Below, in pieces: positions 22,701 through 37,700 of a stretch of 64,000 nucleotides of DNA. The notes under the pieces are model-generated. The model saw nothing but the letters and a program-made list of their open reading frames with translations, was not told the origin of the DNA and did not search any database. The DNA is from Echinarachnius parma. Lineage: Eukaryota; Echinodermata; Echinoidea; Clypeasteroida; Echinarachniidae. Within the stretch, counting starts at the first letter, position 1. The number at the start of each line of letters is the position of its first letter. Where the stretch lies: the NCBI GenBank assembly GCA_037951105.1, contig JBAMJV010002103.1:110530-174529 (forward strand), written 5' to 3'. The translations under genes were made by a program, and so were the position numbers.

Positions 22701-25700
22701 CATACTCTCATGGGGTCTGATATGTTTCTGTAATTTGAGAACAATGCAATTAATTACTACGACCTACGGAACCACGGCTATTTACTGGTTCGCGCGCGCG
22801 ACTTTGTTTGCACGACCGCTCAATCAATACGCGTACGTTATTATGGTAGTATGCGATTTATCGCATAGCCCGTGCGATAGTTAGTATCGTATGGCATGCA
22901 GGCAATTCGCCCGTGTGTGCTCACACTTTGATGTACACACTACAACGGTAGTGTTGGAGTCATGGTACACACAATGCCCATTGTGCTATTATAGCCACCG
23001 CACCATGCATAATACAATGTAGATATACTCTGAATGCATGCAACCGTACAATGCTTGTATATATAGCGCTACGCGTGTATACGGGATAGATGTTGTTTCT
23101 GAACGCCAAGTTGATTTTTTATTCGCTGCACTACACAAGAGATTTTCGAGATTTTCTCTGCTTGCTGCAATATATCGCAGTTGCTTCCGATAAGAGGATC
23201 GTTAAGTGATATCGTAATCGGAACTGCGCTGACAGAATGATTGATAGGTGATATTAAAAATGATTATCTGGCGATGTAGAAATACTTTCAGGATCACAGA
23301 CTTGTTTTGTATGTTCATTTAAGATATGTCTTTGATGTAAGAGAGCTAAATCTCTGCCTGGTGGTACCCTTTAACAGTGACTCACAGCTAAGATAGCCTG
23401 GGGTTGGAAGAGCATAGGTGAATGGAAGATGCAGTGAAAAAAATACACTGGGCTTAGGGCGATTTAGGGTGTTAATTTAATGCAGACGAAAGTGGAAAGT
23501 TTCCCCCGAAAAATAATTTATACTTTTTCCTCCGGGTAGATTAACTTTCTTTTTTGAAGGTATAGCAATTGTGTCAGTGCATCTAGCCATGTAATGTTAC
23601 TTTAGTAATACAGATTAAGGATCCTATGGAAGAGCATAGATCTAGAGTTGAACTTGAAGAGTAGACAAACTTTATTGCTGTTAATGACTGTATTGCTGTT
23701 AATGACTGTATTGCTGTTAATGACGTCATTGCTGCAGTATGTGTCAATGGAGGTGCATCTAATGTTCACAGAACTAATCCTCCGACATAGAAACCTGATC
23801 TAGCGACACATCTCGGTGAACGGCAGATAAACTTTCTAGATTCTAATTGTGTCTTTGCATCAGATCTACAGATCTATATGTGACCGGCTATAGCAAAACC
23901 CAGCACTTGTCGGTAAAAATCAAAATGAAGATCATCATACCATTACATAGGCATAATCACAAGCTTTTATTTGATGCTTTGTTCTAACTAATTGGTCAAT
24001 AATTGGCGAAGATATGATTGTTTAAATTTTACAATCATAAGTGTTTTACACACATTATGTGAACTTAAAATGCCCATTTCGTCAAAACATAAATTACCGA
24101 CAAGTGGCCGGTTTTGCTATAGCCGGTCACATATATCTGTGTCAAATGGTGGTGCATCAAATGTTCACCGAGATAATCGTAATAGCTGCAAAATTATACA
24201 GTTGTTAACTGGTGGTGGAGGTGATATCACGGAATGTTCAACTCCGAGGGTTTTAAATGCTATTGAGGGAAGATTATAAGTCCCGAGACGTAGTCGAAGG
24301 ACTTATTTTCTTCACAAATAGCATTTAAAAAATTGAGGATTGGAACATTCCATGATTTTCCCGACAACAAAGTTAACAACTGTTATATCATCTGACTATG
24401 ATCTGTGACTATCATCTAAAAGATCTGTTTCGTGGACGTTGGGCTTTTCACTCACTCACACACACACATCACGCAACACAACACAATACAGTCGATTTTC
24501 GTACGTAATTTGCCTCTCTCCGCACTAATATCTCAACATGTTCCGATCACTGCATTTCTATATCGGAAATATGTGTTGATTGTACTGGAAATCGCTGATT
24601 TTCGTTTGATTTTGGTGCCTGCGAGGCTGCGAGAAGAATGATTATGGAACGGTACGGTCTATAGCGGTACGATACGGTACCGTACGTACCGGTATTGTAA
24701 TGTTGATTGAATCGCGGGTGGGTGTCATACCTCTCTGGTGCAGTGTCATACCAAATTGACACCCCAGTCATGTGACCGTGTTTAGCCAATCACCGACGCG
24801 TATTTTACTAAGTCAGATGATATTGTTATCTAATATATGTGAAATGTGGAGCCAATGACACATGTATCTGGGTGAATGGCAAATAAACTTTCTTGAACAT
24901 TGTGAATTGTGTCTATGCATCTAAAGTACTCTGTTCAGACAAATATATGCATGTATGTCAATGGTGGTGCATCTAACGTTTACAGAACTAATGTCTGCAA
25001 CATTGTTGTCGGACAAATGAAAAGTTGAGCCGATGACACATCTGGATGAATGGCAGATAAACTTTCTAGATGCTAATTGTGTCTATGCATCTACAGTACT
25101 AGTACGCTGTATAGACAATGTATATTATGTGTCAATCCTGGTGCATTTTACAGAACTAATGTCTAAAATTTAGGCCCTATTTTGACTCTCAGAACTAATG
25201 TCTGCAACATTGTTGTCTGACGAATGAAAAGTTGAGCCGATGACACATCTGGATGAATGGCAGATAAACTTTCTGAAACATAGCTAATTGTGTCTATGCA
25301 TCTACAGTACTATTACGCTGTACAGACAAATATAAATAAATGTGTCAATGGTGAAGCATCTAGATTTCACAGAGCTAATATGTAATCTGATAAATGTGAA
25401 AACAGAGCTGCGATGATACATACAGGTGAATGGCAGACTAACTTTCTAGTTGCTAATTGTGTCTTTGCATCTATAGACCTACAGCATATAGATATATCTG
25501 TGTCGATGGCGGTTCATCTCTTGTTCACAGAGCTAATATTAGATGTATCAATGTAATCTGATAAATGATGACACACGCAGTACCCCGGGGTACCGTTGTA
25601 CCCCGGGGTACCGCGTTGTGTAGCGCCATCTTGTGTCCAACCGTACCGCAGCTATTGCGTTGTGCATGCAGTGCAGCGCGCGATTGTATGCACGCTATAC

Positions 25701-28700
25701 CCACAGTACAGCCCTAAAAATTAAATAAATAATTAAACAAAATGGCGGATTTTCGTCTGGTATCCCGGGGTACCGTTTATGTCATCAAATGTGAAAACAG
25801 AGCCGATGATAGAAATGGGTGAATGGCAGATACATTTTCTTGTTGCTATTTGTGTCTCTGCATAATGTCAATGGTGGTGTATCTAATGTTCACAAAACTA
25901 ATAGCTGCACAATGGTAATTGTATGAAAGTGAAAACCGGAGCCGATGACACATCTGGGTGAAGGGGAGATAAACTTTCTTGTTGCTAACTGTGTCTCTGC
26001 ATAGATCTTCATGTACTAAATACTTATAGATCTGTGTTAATGGTGGTTCATCTCATGTTCACATAACTAATGTCTGTAATAAATTGTTGCAGTCTGACAA
26101 AATGTGATATTTATATTTCAGCTGATGAGACTTGAAGAGAATTAGTCTTTGATTTGCAGACCCTCTATTGGACCCTTCAATTCTTCCTTTTCTTAAAACT
26201 GTATTTTAAAATAAATCTTCATAATTTCAACATAAATAAATATCTGTTTTTTCGTTAATCAGTACCTAAATTATAAGAAAAATGTGTACATAGTATAAGT
26301 AAAACTAGATTTAAAGACTTTCTATTTTGGTGTGCAATGTGCTTTATGTGCTTTATGGGCAACGATGGGCATGTACATGATACTTCACTTTCATACATCA
26401 GTTTGATAAATTCAAATAAAGAGAAGAAGTGCATTGCCCTGTTCAAGACAATTTTCATGTTGGTATAACAACATGCATTCTCTATGGAACTCAGCCCGAG
26501 TATTTCACTAACTTTCAGGACCAGTCTCCTCAACCGGTTTAAAGAATAATGCAGGGTCATAACCACCGAGTCTGGTACTAAGACTGTAGGTTTCAGGAAT
26601 AGCTATCTTGGTATGCATTAATAGCTTGATAGGAGAAACACGATCGGGCTGTCGGCCACCAGTGGGGATTAAATACAGTGTATACATGAAAGTACCGGAT
26701 AGGGGTGTGGGAATGCAATTTGTGATGGCATAGCTAAAGAGAGCGGCAATGGGGGGGGGGGGGGGGGGTGGGGGTGTAGCTTAGATGTTTTTGTTTACAA
26801 ATGGATATTGTTGCCCCCTTAACTGTCCTCCTGTAGGTTTTACCCTCTAAAAGAAAGACTAAATACTCTGTGGACTCTGACAATGATGCAACAAGGTGTC
26901 AAATAAAGTAAATTTCCTTGACAAGAAGCTCTATTTTGTTTACAAGTTTCTTAAAGGCGACCACCAGGCAAAGAACAACATTATAATTATATGTTTTGGT
27001 ACCATTTTGTGATATCAAATAGATACCCAACATTTTGCAAAGGGTTGTGTAATCCATAAACGATGCAATTAACTACCACAACTTACGGAACCAGTATTAT
27101 TTCGTGGTTCTGTACGCGCCAAACATTTGCGAGTGCGCCATGCATACGTTTGGAGACAATAGAATCCCGGATGATTCGTTTGCTCTGGACAAAGGTAGTC
27201 TTCGTACACGCAGACCCATGAACGCATGCATTTTCCAAAATATATTTTATCTGGAATTATATTTTTCTGAACTTGTTGATGGAATGGACTACTAAAGATG
27301 TTATCTTTCATTTATAGGAATATTATTTTTGTGTGGTGGTACCCTTTAATGTTTTTGTAATGAAAACAACCCTCACATAATTGTTTTTCTCTGTAATTTG
27401 TTAACTTTTGGCACCATTTGTATCTCTTCTTTTTTTTTGCTACCCAGTGAAGATAGTCAACCATATACCTCTTTTTGATGCAAAGGCTGCCCCATTGGGA
27501 ATCCTGGTGCTATTTTATCAACCCCCCCCCCCCCCCCCCCCCCGCCTTCCACTGTGGGTTGAAAACTTGGGGTGTTTTACAAAGATTTTAAGTGAACTTA
27601 AATTTAGGTTGGACTTAAAAGTTATGGAAAGCCATTTGTCGCATTGAAATGAAAACAATATTTAAGGGCAAAAGTGCACATATTTGAGACTTATAATATT
27701 AAATCTTCTTGAGAAAATTGTTATGCTTTTAAACACAATTTATTGTTGCATTTCAAAAATAACATAACATATAATGGCTTTCCATAATTTTTAAGTCTAA
27801 CTTTAATAGGATCTTTGTGAAACACCCCCTGGCTATGCCACTAGCTAATTTGCTAGCACCTCAAATGAATGCATCGCACACATGTCAATGAAAACACCCC
27901 CTGGCATGCCATGGCCTTTTAGCTTGCAAACGCTGTGATGAACTTTGAATTCATACATATATAATAGATGGATAGTGGCATGATGAACTTTTAATATTCA
28001 AGGGGACCATACATAACGTATAAACACCAGTTAATCAACCTGTTATTCTCTTCACAACAGGGAATACATTTTTTTGGGGGCCAGATTTTCTGCATGGTCA
28101 GAAATCAGCATGATCAGATCATGATCAAATGCTGATCTGATGATCACTTACAGCATTAGATCAGCACTAAATCGTAGCCCCTGAAATTTGAAAAAAAGAG
28201 GCCCGGAAAGTTGTAGCCCCCAAAAACTTCCATAAAATTAGATAGGGAGCCCCTGAAATAAAAATATTAATTTTTTCCCTGCGATGTATCAAGGTAAAAG
28301 AAAAGACGTTTGCACTTTGGTAGTGAAGAAAACACAAACACAACAACCAAAATGTATATGTTTGTACACTCCACAGAACCAAGCCCGGGTATTTTGGTAA
28401 CCCATCCTGAATGGGATAATACAGGACAGTGACAAGATGCACATATATATATGCAAGGGGAACATACATGTATATAACACCATCTAAACAACCTATCTTT
28501 CTGGTTTAGAAGTGATCTATCGCGATGAAAATCCCTTGTCTACTTCCATTAATAGGCCACCAGGATAGAGGTAAAAGGGATAGTACAGTTTTGGTTTAGT
28601 ATACAAGACATACATCACAAGTTTCCATATTCTTTCAGACTCTTGCAACCATATATGAAAACAAACACCATACATCACACTCTTACATCCTGCATCTAAT

Positions 28701-31700
28701 ACAACTATGTGTAAATGACAGGGAAAAGTGAAATAAGATCATTTCAACATGAATGGTTCAGTTCGAAAGCATCTGAACCTAAAACTTTTATTACGACATA
28801 AATACTGAAGTGCCAAATTTTGGCAAATTTATAATGAATATATCTAGCAATAATATTTTTGGAGCATTACGTTTCCATATTTCCTTTCAAACACACACAA
28901 CCGTGAGAAAACAAACAGACAGAAAATCACTCTCTACATCGTGTATGACAACGTAAATGACATGGTAAGGTGAGAGGAGATCGATTCAACATGAATGATT
29001 CACTTTAGGACCATCCAACCCGAAACTAAATACTGCAGTGCTAAATATTGGCCAAACTATAATGAATAGATCTAGCAAACTATAACGAATAGATCTAGCA
29101 AACTATAATGAATAGATCTAGCAAACTATAATGAATAGATCTAGCAATCATATGTTTGGAGCATTGCATCTCTATATTTTTTTCTTTCCAGACACATTCT
29201 GAAAGCAAACAAACAAACGAACAAACAGAGCATCACACTCCACATCGTGTACGACAGTGTAAATGACATGGCAAAGTGAAAGACGATCATTTCAACATAA
29301 TTCACTTCAGAACCAAACCATCCAACCCAAAACTATTATGACCTAAATACTAAAGTGCTATTAAAATCTGTAATGAATAAATCTGGCAGTTCCTATTTTG
29401 GTACCCTTATGCTTCCGGATTTCCTTTCAGACAAACACACACACAAACAAAACATCAGTCTACATCATGTATGACAACATAAATGACATGTATGGTAAAG
29501 TGAAAAACAAATCAATTCAACATGAATGGTTCAGTTCAAAACCAACCAACCTGAAACTACTATTATTGCCTAATCCTGTTTGTTACAAAAACATACATGT
29601 GCATGCAATAATGGCATTTATAGTGTGTTGTTCACCTAGCTGCACTAGTCTGAGGCGCGTTATTATTATTATCCTTGGTCGGCTGTACAGTTAAAACCTG
29701 CACAATTTTTGTGTGCACCATTTCAACTCCCTGGGGAGTATACCAGTCTGAAATGCTCTACAGGCTAATTAACACCCAAGCAATTATATACCTACTGGGT
29801 AGAGAGCAGACCACATCATGCAATAACACATTGCTACATATCTAAATTTAACAAATTTAAAAACAAGCTGTAACAATGACCAAGAATGTAGGTTCAATCT
29901 GTTGTTTGTTTTGTTTTGTTTTACAGATCTCGCCTTATGGCAGCCACACATCAGGAACGTTCCTTCCGTACATGATGTACATCCAGTCCAAATATCTATT
30001 TTTTGTGATTACTAGTACTCTAATATATATACAAGTTGACAAATTGAATAGATGTTTTGGGCTTAACACTATCATTACATTAAACCAAGTGGAATAACTA
30101 ATAAACTTCCTTTAAAAAAAGAAAGTTGTACTGAAAAGATTTCAGCCTTGCTTGATCATCTTCGATTCCCACTTATGACGATTATAACACACAATGGCAA
30201 TGACAAAACACCCTGTAAATCTATCATCACCTAAGGCTACCAGGGTTCCCCTTTTTTTTCAATCATATGGGTAATGACTATCCCACAAAAACATGTATGA
30301 GTTTGTTAATTTACAGACCTGTGTTATAGATTGAGACCGTCTGTCACATACTGGTATTAGTGCATTGTCTGTGAGATCATTTCAAGCTACAAACTCGCTT
30401 ATTTTTCATAAATAACCGAGACTGAAACTTGCTATTACTTGCTCTTGCACAATTATGGCATAATAAGTGTCTCAGTAGAGATTTAATATCACAGTTGCAC
30501 TTTAAAATGTTGCATGTTTTTAATGTCATGATATGTTTTCCTCATCAATATCATTAAACTAATCCGTATTTGGATTACAACACACGATAATCATCAACCC
30601 AAACCTCTTTTTAAAGGTACTCTTGAGTATTGGTACTTCCCGAAATGCCCCTTGACACTAAATTGGTTGGTTTTAATTCCATTTGAAAGTTCCTTGAATA
30701 AAACATATAAAATGAGAATCATTCCCTTTCAAATGCTCTCATAGTTGAACATTTTGATTTCAAGATATTGTATTCATAGGTCTACCGGCCGGGGGACATT
30801 TTGACTTTTTAGAAAAATACAAAAAATGCTTAGACTACTTTGAAAAAAATCTAAATCGGTTTTTAAATAGCTGTTGATGATATCTCTATTGAATCATTAT
30901 TTTAACAAAACATTAAATGCACAATTTTGTATGAAAAAATGGCTAAAACCAATGCGTTTTTAGAGAGCACCCTCTTGAGTTGCAACAGCTCTTTTTTTAA
31001 TGATAACAGGGTTTTTACTTAGTCGTTTGTAATTGTGTATACCTTTCGAGCATGGTGGAGTTATAACTATTAGTTTGTACCGTAATGATGCAGGTTTTGG
31101 TTACTAAAGTTAAGTTTGACCAATACTCAACTATCCCTTTAAAATAGTGCTACTTGATCACTTGCCGGATTAGAATTACATTTGGGCAAGTATTTGGGGG
31201 GAAAAACTAAATTTCAGTATGATGAGCAAGAATTTGAAAATGTTCTTAAAAAAACAGCAACAAAAACAAGAAACATTCTATACAATACAATCAAGTCTTC
31301 ACAATCATTTAAACAAAACAAAAGAATTGTGCAAATCATAATAATCAAAATAGTCTCTTACTTTGTTGTTTTGATCTTCTTCCCATTGATGAACTTTGTC
31401 GTTGATGACGTCCGCCTTACGCCGCTGCTGGATGCGGGTGTTCCAAACGACGATGATGATGAAAATGATGTAAACCTGGCAAATAAAATCATTAAAAACA
31501 AGTGTTTTAACTCTTTAAAAATGTTAAAATTTATTATTGAAGAGCCAACATGGCCGGTCGAGACTCACAGGTTGCACTGAAAAGATTTCAGTCTTGTTTT
31601 AGCATCAATGATTCCTTCTCATGACGATAATAAATTATAAATAATAAATAAAATAATTATAAGGTGGATAAAGTCATGCCTGTGGTATATTTGTTGGATT

Positions 31701-34700
31701 TTGCTGCTGTTTCATGAAATTACAGAACTAGAAAACAAATTAATTTACTTCCTTATTCCATCAAACCTGGCAGTGAAAATCATGTGAAAAAAAAATTGAA
31801 TATTTTCCAATATTTTGTACAAAGTTTGATACTTCCCTTTTTGCTGCATAGATGAAACGTATGCAATATAAAAAGAGTTACAAATTATTAGTGATCCTTT
31901 ATTATAGAATGGTTAAAGAATCAAAAATGATTTATGCCCTTTTTACTGACTTGTGAACAAATCTAAATTAGAAACAGATATGAAACAAATAACATAGACA
32001 AGTATAAATCTTAGTAAAAAAATCCCAAGGAGAAAAAATAACCAACAATTGAAAATATATATATACTGCTTAATATTAAAAAAAAATAACCTCAACCCTT
32101 ATTCAACAAGTTACTATATTTTTGACAAGTTATCAATGATTCAAAAATAAATTTTTAAAATTCCACATTTAGGGGTATCTTATCAATCTAACTACAAACT
32201 CACCCGCTGCCGCCGAATCCTCCAAAGCCACTTTCGAACGAGCTAAAGTTGCTAACCCCACTGCACACGGGGAGGTCAAAGGTCAAAGGTTGCATGCATT
32301 CAAATAACATCATCCATCCATCATGCAGAACACAGAGGGAGGTTGTTATTATAAAAGGGGGAGAGACAAAAATAAAAACTATTGTGTCAAAATCACATAT
32401 CAGGGCAATAATAATTCACAAAACAAATCACCAACAATTTAATCAATGGATGCAAAGAATCGGTCACCTGTTGGGGATGTTCGCTCCTATTTTTGTTAAG
32501 CCTGCGTCACAAATGCAACGGACCCCGGCCGAATGTATAGATCGCCAGAGAGTCGCTGAATTTAAAATCTGCCAGGGATTCTAGCATATTTTCCCGCTTG
32601 AAATCTACCCCGTCACATATTGGACGGGGCTCGGGAGAACCCTATGAACATTAGTGATCAGAAATCAGACGCCCGTCAGTAAACAAAAGGAGTCGGGCGA
32701 AAATCGCTTAATTTGGGAGCAGGTTTCGGTGCCCTGCAAACGTCGGCGGAGCCCGCAGTATTCGCACAGACACCGGCTGATTCCGCAGAGAAGTCAGGCG
32801 GGCTCCGTTTTGTGATGGCCCCTTTAACACATTCAAGACTGGTCCCCAAATCACTTGGATACTAACGCCGGTGTTATAAGATAGGATCCAATATATGACC
32901 TAAATTTTTGATCCTAGCAGAATCTTCTTCAGAGGCTAAGAGACCATTCGAATGAATGGATTTTCAAATCTTCTTAACCCGTTCACTACGAGATTCTGAA
33001 ATCTCCATATACTTTGTACACAACCCACCCGGTTCCAGTAGTCAATGGGTTAAAATGTAATTCTGGGCTTCAGAGAACCTAGCCCAAAATATATCATGCA
33101 CATCCCTCGGCTGATTATTAGAAACTGGCTATCAAACAACATCACACCACAACCCAATATTCATGCTCTAATTTTCTTATGTTTTCTATTGTGTAATTCC
33201 TCATTTATTTTGTTTAATCAAAGGGATGTTAGTTCAACTTGATTTCAAATTTAAAATAAAAATTTATTTCCCCTGCAATTTACACATTTCTATGTGTAAC
33301 TGTTTAGGCTAATTTTGGTGGATATCAGTACCATAGTCGTACCAAGGAATTTTTTCAAGGGGGTGTTTTAGCTTCATTTAGTGGCATAGTTGGGGGTGTG
33401 ATTGAATACCTAAAACAGTAATTTATTCGCTAAAGAGGGGGGGGGGGTGTTTAACACCCCCCCCCCCCCCCCCTCGGTATGATGACCAGTACACTGTAAA
33501 ACAAGAATACAGTTTTATAACTTACAAACAGCACTCATGCTGTATTACTGCCACTTGAACAACTTTCCAAATGTGAATGCACTAATGTATGATTGAAAGT
33601 TAAATTACATATGGCATAATTGGATTGACTAAGTCTTCAAAAACATGTATAAGCCACAAGCAAGGCAGCTTGACTACACTTTCCTAAGGCGCAACCTTGT
33701 TAAGGCATCATGCATGTATAATGGGATTAAATATCAAGTCAGGAATTCTTCCCGATTCATTTTCAAAAATCATATTTATTTAAAAATAAAAATGTATATA
33801 CAAGCATGGTTGAAAATAACATGATGACATCTTAGGACGTACTTAGCCTTCTAAGGCAACCAAAACAAAACAAACAAAGTTAAAATAACCAGGATTCTGG
33901 ACTTCATGAATCCTGTAAGGACATAGGCTCTTGATTTATTACACATTTTTTTTAAAGGACTTGTGTTCTTTTCACTGCCAAATTACATTCTTGTAATGCA
34001 TACATAGAGCATAAAACTATATTACATGTGTGCAACAAATAAATATGAATTCAAACAAATAAATATGGATAGATTTATTTATTTATACATGAAATACAGG
34101 TAACGGAAATGTAAAAGTCTTGTTCTGTTTTAATGTGCAAGCTACATACATGTAGATTTACAAGGTTTACAAATGGGTAAGTATACATTTCTCAACATAA
34201 AATCTAAAACAGCTATTTTAGCCTGAGACCCAATCTCGATTTTGACTCTTTCAACCTCAAATCAAGTTGGGATGGGAAGGGATTGATAAATGAATTATAT
34301 CATTTGCAAATATGTATCAGTTAAATTCCTACTTTTTGAAGCTAAATTCTATAACAGTAAATGTGAAAAGAATCTATCATTCAATCTTCCTTTTCTTTCA
34401 AACTCAAAACTCAAAATGCAAGGGTATGGTAATGTGTTTTATTATATTTAAAAAAAAACAAAAAAAAACATAGGTGTCCCTATTCAAATTAAAAGCTAAA
34501 ATCTATAAAAAAAAAGCAACTGGGACTTTATAAGTAAGGGTTGATTTCGTGTTTCGCACTATAAATTACTGCTTACCATGAATTAACAAACTTGCAAGTG
34601 CTGTAAACATACAATGTATGCACCATACACTATTGTACTTTATAATTAAATGGTTATGAGGGCCCATATTCATAAAAGCCCACTAGATTAATTTCATACT

Positions 34701-37700
34701 AAGTCTATTTTGGATGATGTGGCTAGGTAATTATAGTTGCTAACTAGGGTTAACTTATAGTGGGTACCTAAGGCAAAACCAGCTAAGCCAAGTTGGGGAC
34801 TAGGGGACTGTACATATGTTGCTCAATAATCTGTATCATTTGTAATAGACAATTGCATGTAACTATTAGCTAGCAGGGTTTTATGAATACGGGACCAGGT
34901 ATAAATACCTCTGTTTATCACTAAAACAAATGCCACAGCACAGTGAATTCATAATAGCAACACATGGGATATTCATGACACAATCTACAGCTAGTTGTCA
35001 TTCTTTCACAGCAAGGGGTTAGGGTTTCTTGCTATTAAAACAACAACCTCACATCCAGCAAAGGGTACATGAACATTAACTCAAGGGGTTCTTGCTAACG
35101 GCAACCTCACATCCAGCAAAGGTACACATTAACTCAAGGGGTTTCTTGCTATTAACGGCAACCTCACATCCAGCAAACCCTTACCCGTTACGAGGGAAGA
35201 TGCTCCACAAGTCGCCATAGGGATCGAATAGGACCCCGGAGCGAAGACGACTAGGCGCATGGGTTTGGCTGAGTGGGGAGGAGGTTGGGCGAATTACATG
35301 GGAGTGAAACATATTTTTGTGACCACATATTATGCAATACTCGAAAATTTGTACAGGTCCGCTAGCCAGGGACCAGTAAGAATTAGCTTTGGGCCACAAA
35401 AATATCATTACTGCCAAATTTTACTTGCCCAATTGGGCAACTAAATGTAAAAGAATTGTTCATGTTTTTCTTTGTTTGGGGCCACCACATTCCAGTTTGA
35501 GGCCACTACAAATTGAAAAATCACGTTTTACTAGCACGACTGGGCCACATGGAAAAAAGAGTCGATTTCTAGCATTGCATTATGAGTAAATACCTTGGGT
35601 ATGTATAACATTAAGATGAAATTTAATATTGTGATAAAATTTGTGTCATTACACATGGCTCCATCTTCAAATGGCAAAATAACCAAGATATATAAATGGT
35701 AACATACATGTAATATGTGACCGGCTATAGCAAATCCCTGCACTTGTCGGTAAAAATCAAAATGTAGATTTTCATACCATTAGAAATGCCTCATCACAAG
35801 CTTTCATTTCATTTGTTCTAACAAATTGGTCAATAATTGGCGAAGATATGATTGTTTCAATTTTACAATCAGAAGTCTTTTACACACATTATGTGAACTT
35901 AACCCGTTCCCTACAAGTTTATGATATCCCCATAGACTTTGAACACAACCCACTCGGTTCCCGTGGTCAAGCGGTTAAAATGCCAATTTCTTCAAAACAT
36001 GAATGACCGACACGTGCAGGGTTTTGCTATAGCCGGTCACATGATTTGTGATCATGTACATATGAATACCGTAGACATATATAATTAAATGCCATAAATG
36101 GTGAAGTTTTGCTTTTGTGAATTGGGTACAAGATATATAATGCATAGTAATGCTGCAAGACCATCTCAATTTTAACTGTCAATTTTAATTTGTGTGCCAT
36201 TTATGATTAATAGTACAATAACGTTATATGCAGGTATAAACTATATTAAAAATGCCAGAAATATTTCAGTACTGTAGACATAGTGTGTTATACACTTACA
36301 AATCATCATTCTGTCTAGCCTTTTGACAAGGCTTTTTGACAAGCATTTTGACAAGGCCTTGCTTCTGAATATCAGTGTTTATTAGAAAAAAGAATACACT
36401 AACGCTAACCCTTTTGCATCTTATAGAAGAAATGATGATCCTTAATCTGACCAGCTATATCAAAACCAACCACTTGTCGGTAATTTTGTTTTGCAGTTAT
36501 TGGCCTCCACAGTTGAAAATTGGTCCCAGTGGGAAAAATTCAAATTTTGCCAACAAGTAGTGGGTTTTGATGTAGCCGGGTCACAAATTTATATCTAATC
36601 TGCAATTTAAGAGTTTTTAGCCATGGAAGAGTCTACAAATAATAGAAACTAAAATCAAATCCTCAATATTATTTGCGAAAGGGTGGGAAAGTATACAAAG
36701 ATGGGAAGATGAGATCAATTTAATATTTTACCCAAATGATGAGATGCCTATTAAGTTCAAGAATATGTAATCTACAATTTAAGATTTTTTTTCTTCAAAG
36801 CTGCCCTGTGATATCTGCAAATAAAATGATCATTATAACATGTTCCAAGGTTTAAAAAAAAAGCTTTTTTAAAGGTGACAACTAGAAAGAAAAAAAAGGA
36901 AAAGGATAAAGATTAATAATGCTTACCCGAATGATGGTATGCCTGAGTTGAAGAAGGAATCTTGAAACAGAGAATCTGAGCTCTCTGCTCTTTTGGATTC
37001 TAAAAAAACAAACAAAAACATTATTTTGTTGATTTCCAAAAATTTGAATATTACAGAACATTCAAATAATGTATGAAGTTCAATAAAAATTATTTTGTTT
37101 ATTTACACAAATTTGAATAAAAACATTCAAATATGAAACAACAAACATAATTATTTTGTTTATTAACACAAATTTGAATAAAAACATCCAAATATGAAAC
37201 AACCAACATTATTTTGTTTTAACACAAATTTGAATAAAAACATTCAAATATGAAACAAAAAACATTATTATTTTGTTTATTAACACAAATTTGAATTAAA
37301 AACATCCAAATATGAAAGTAGGACTTACAGTACATAAAAAAAAAAAGAGTGTACAATGTAACAATAATCAAAATGAGAGGGGGGGGGGGGGGGGGGGGGG
37401 GGGAGTGGGTGGGACAGGCCATTGACCTATCAAAGGGAAGCTAATTGTACATGTATATTTACATCTGTGCCAAATGCGCTCAAAACCAAAGACGGGGTTA
37501 AACCATGGTTTACAATGCCCACGGTTTTACAGAGTGCTGCACGAGTGCTCGATCATCTTAATTTTCCGAAATAAGGAACAATTCAGGTGGTAAAACAAAA
37601 CAAAGTTTCTACAAATAACAATAAATTCAATACATGTAAATTATACAAAAACATTTGCTTTTTAAATTTATGTTTTCAATTTTATGCAGAACTCATTTCC

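Larger units (their letters stand above)
23640..26140. repeat. Degenerate minisatellite array in the last intron
   Basis: About eight units, 150-250 bp each, built on 'caatggtggtgcatctaatg', 'gagccgatgacacatctg' and 'gaatggcagataaactttct…ttgtgtctatgcatct'. A short 18-bp triplication (tattgctgttaatgactg) is at 23678-23730. The array is broken by two inserted MITEs (23880-24130 and 25566-25787). Confidence 0.8.

Noticed and set aside
29923-30000. Exon-like stretch on plus strand after a good acceptor (ttttacag, then [20 protein letters not shown])
   Set aside because: No clear donor or partner exons and no known product; it lies antisense within an intron. Could be debris of an exon, but unsupported.
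31182-31580. 132-codon plus-strand open frame
   Set aside because: Overlaps DNAJB6-like exon 8 on the opposite strand, and the frame outside the exon is low complexity.
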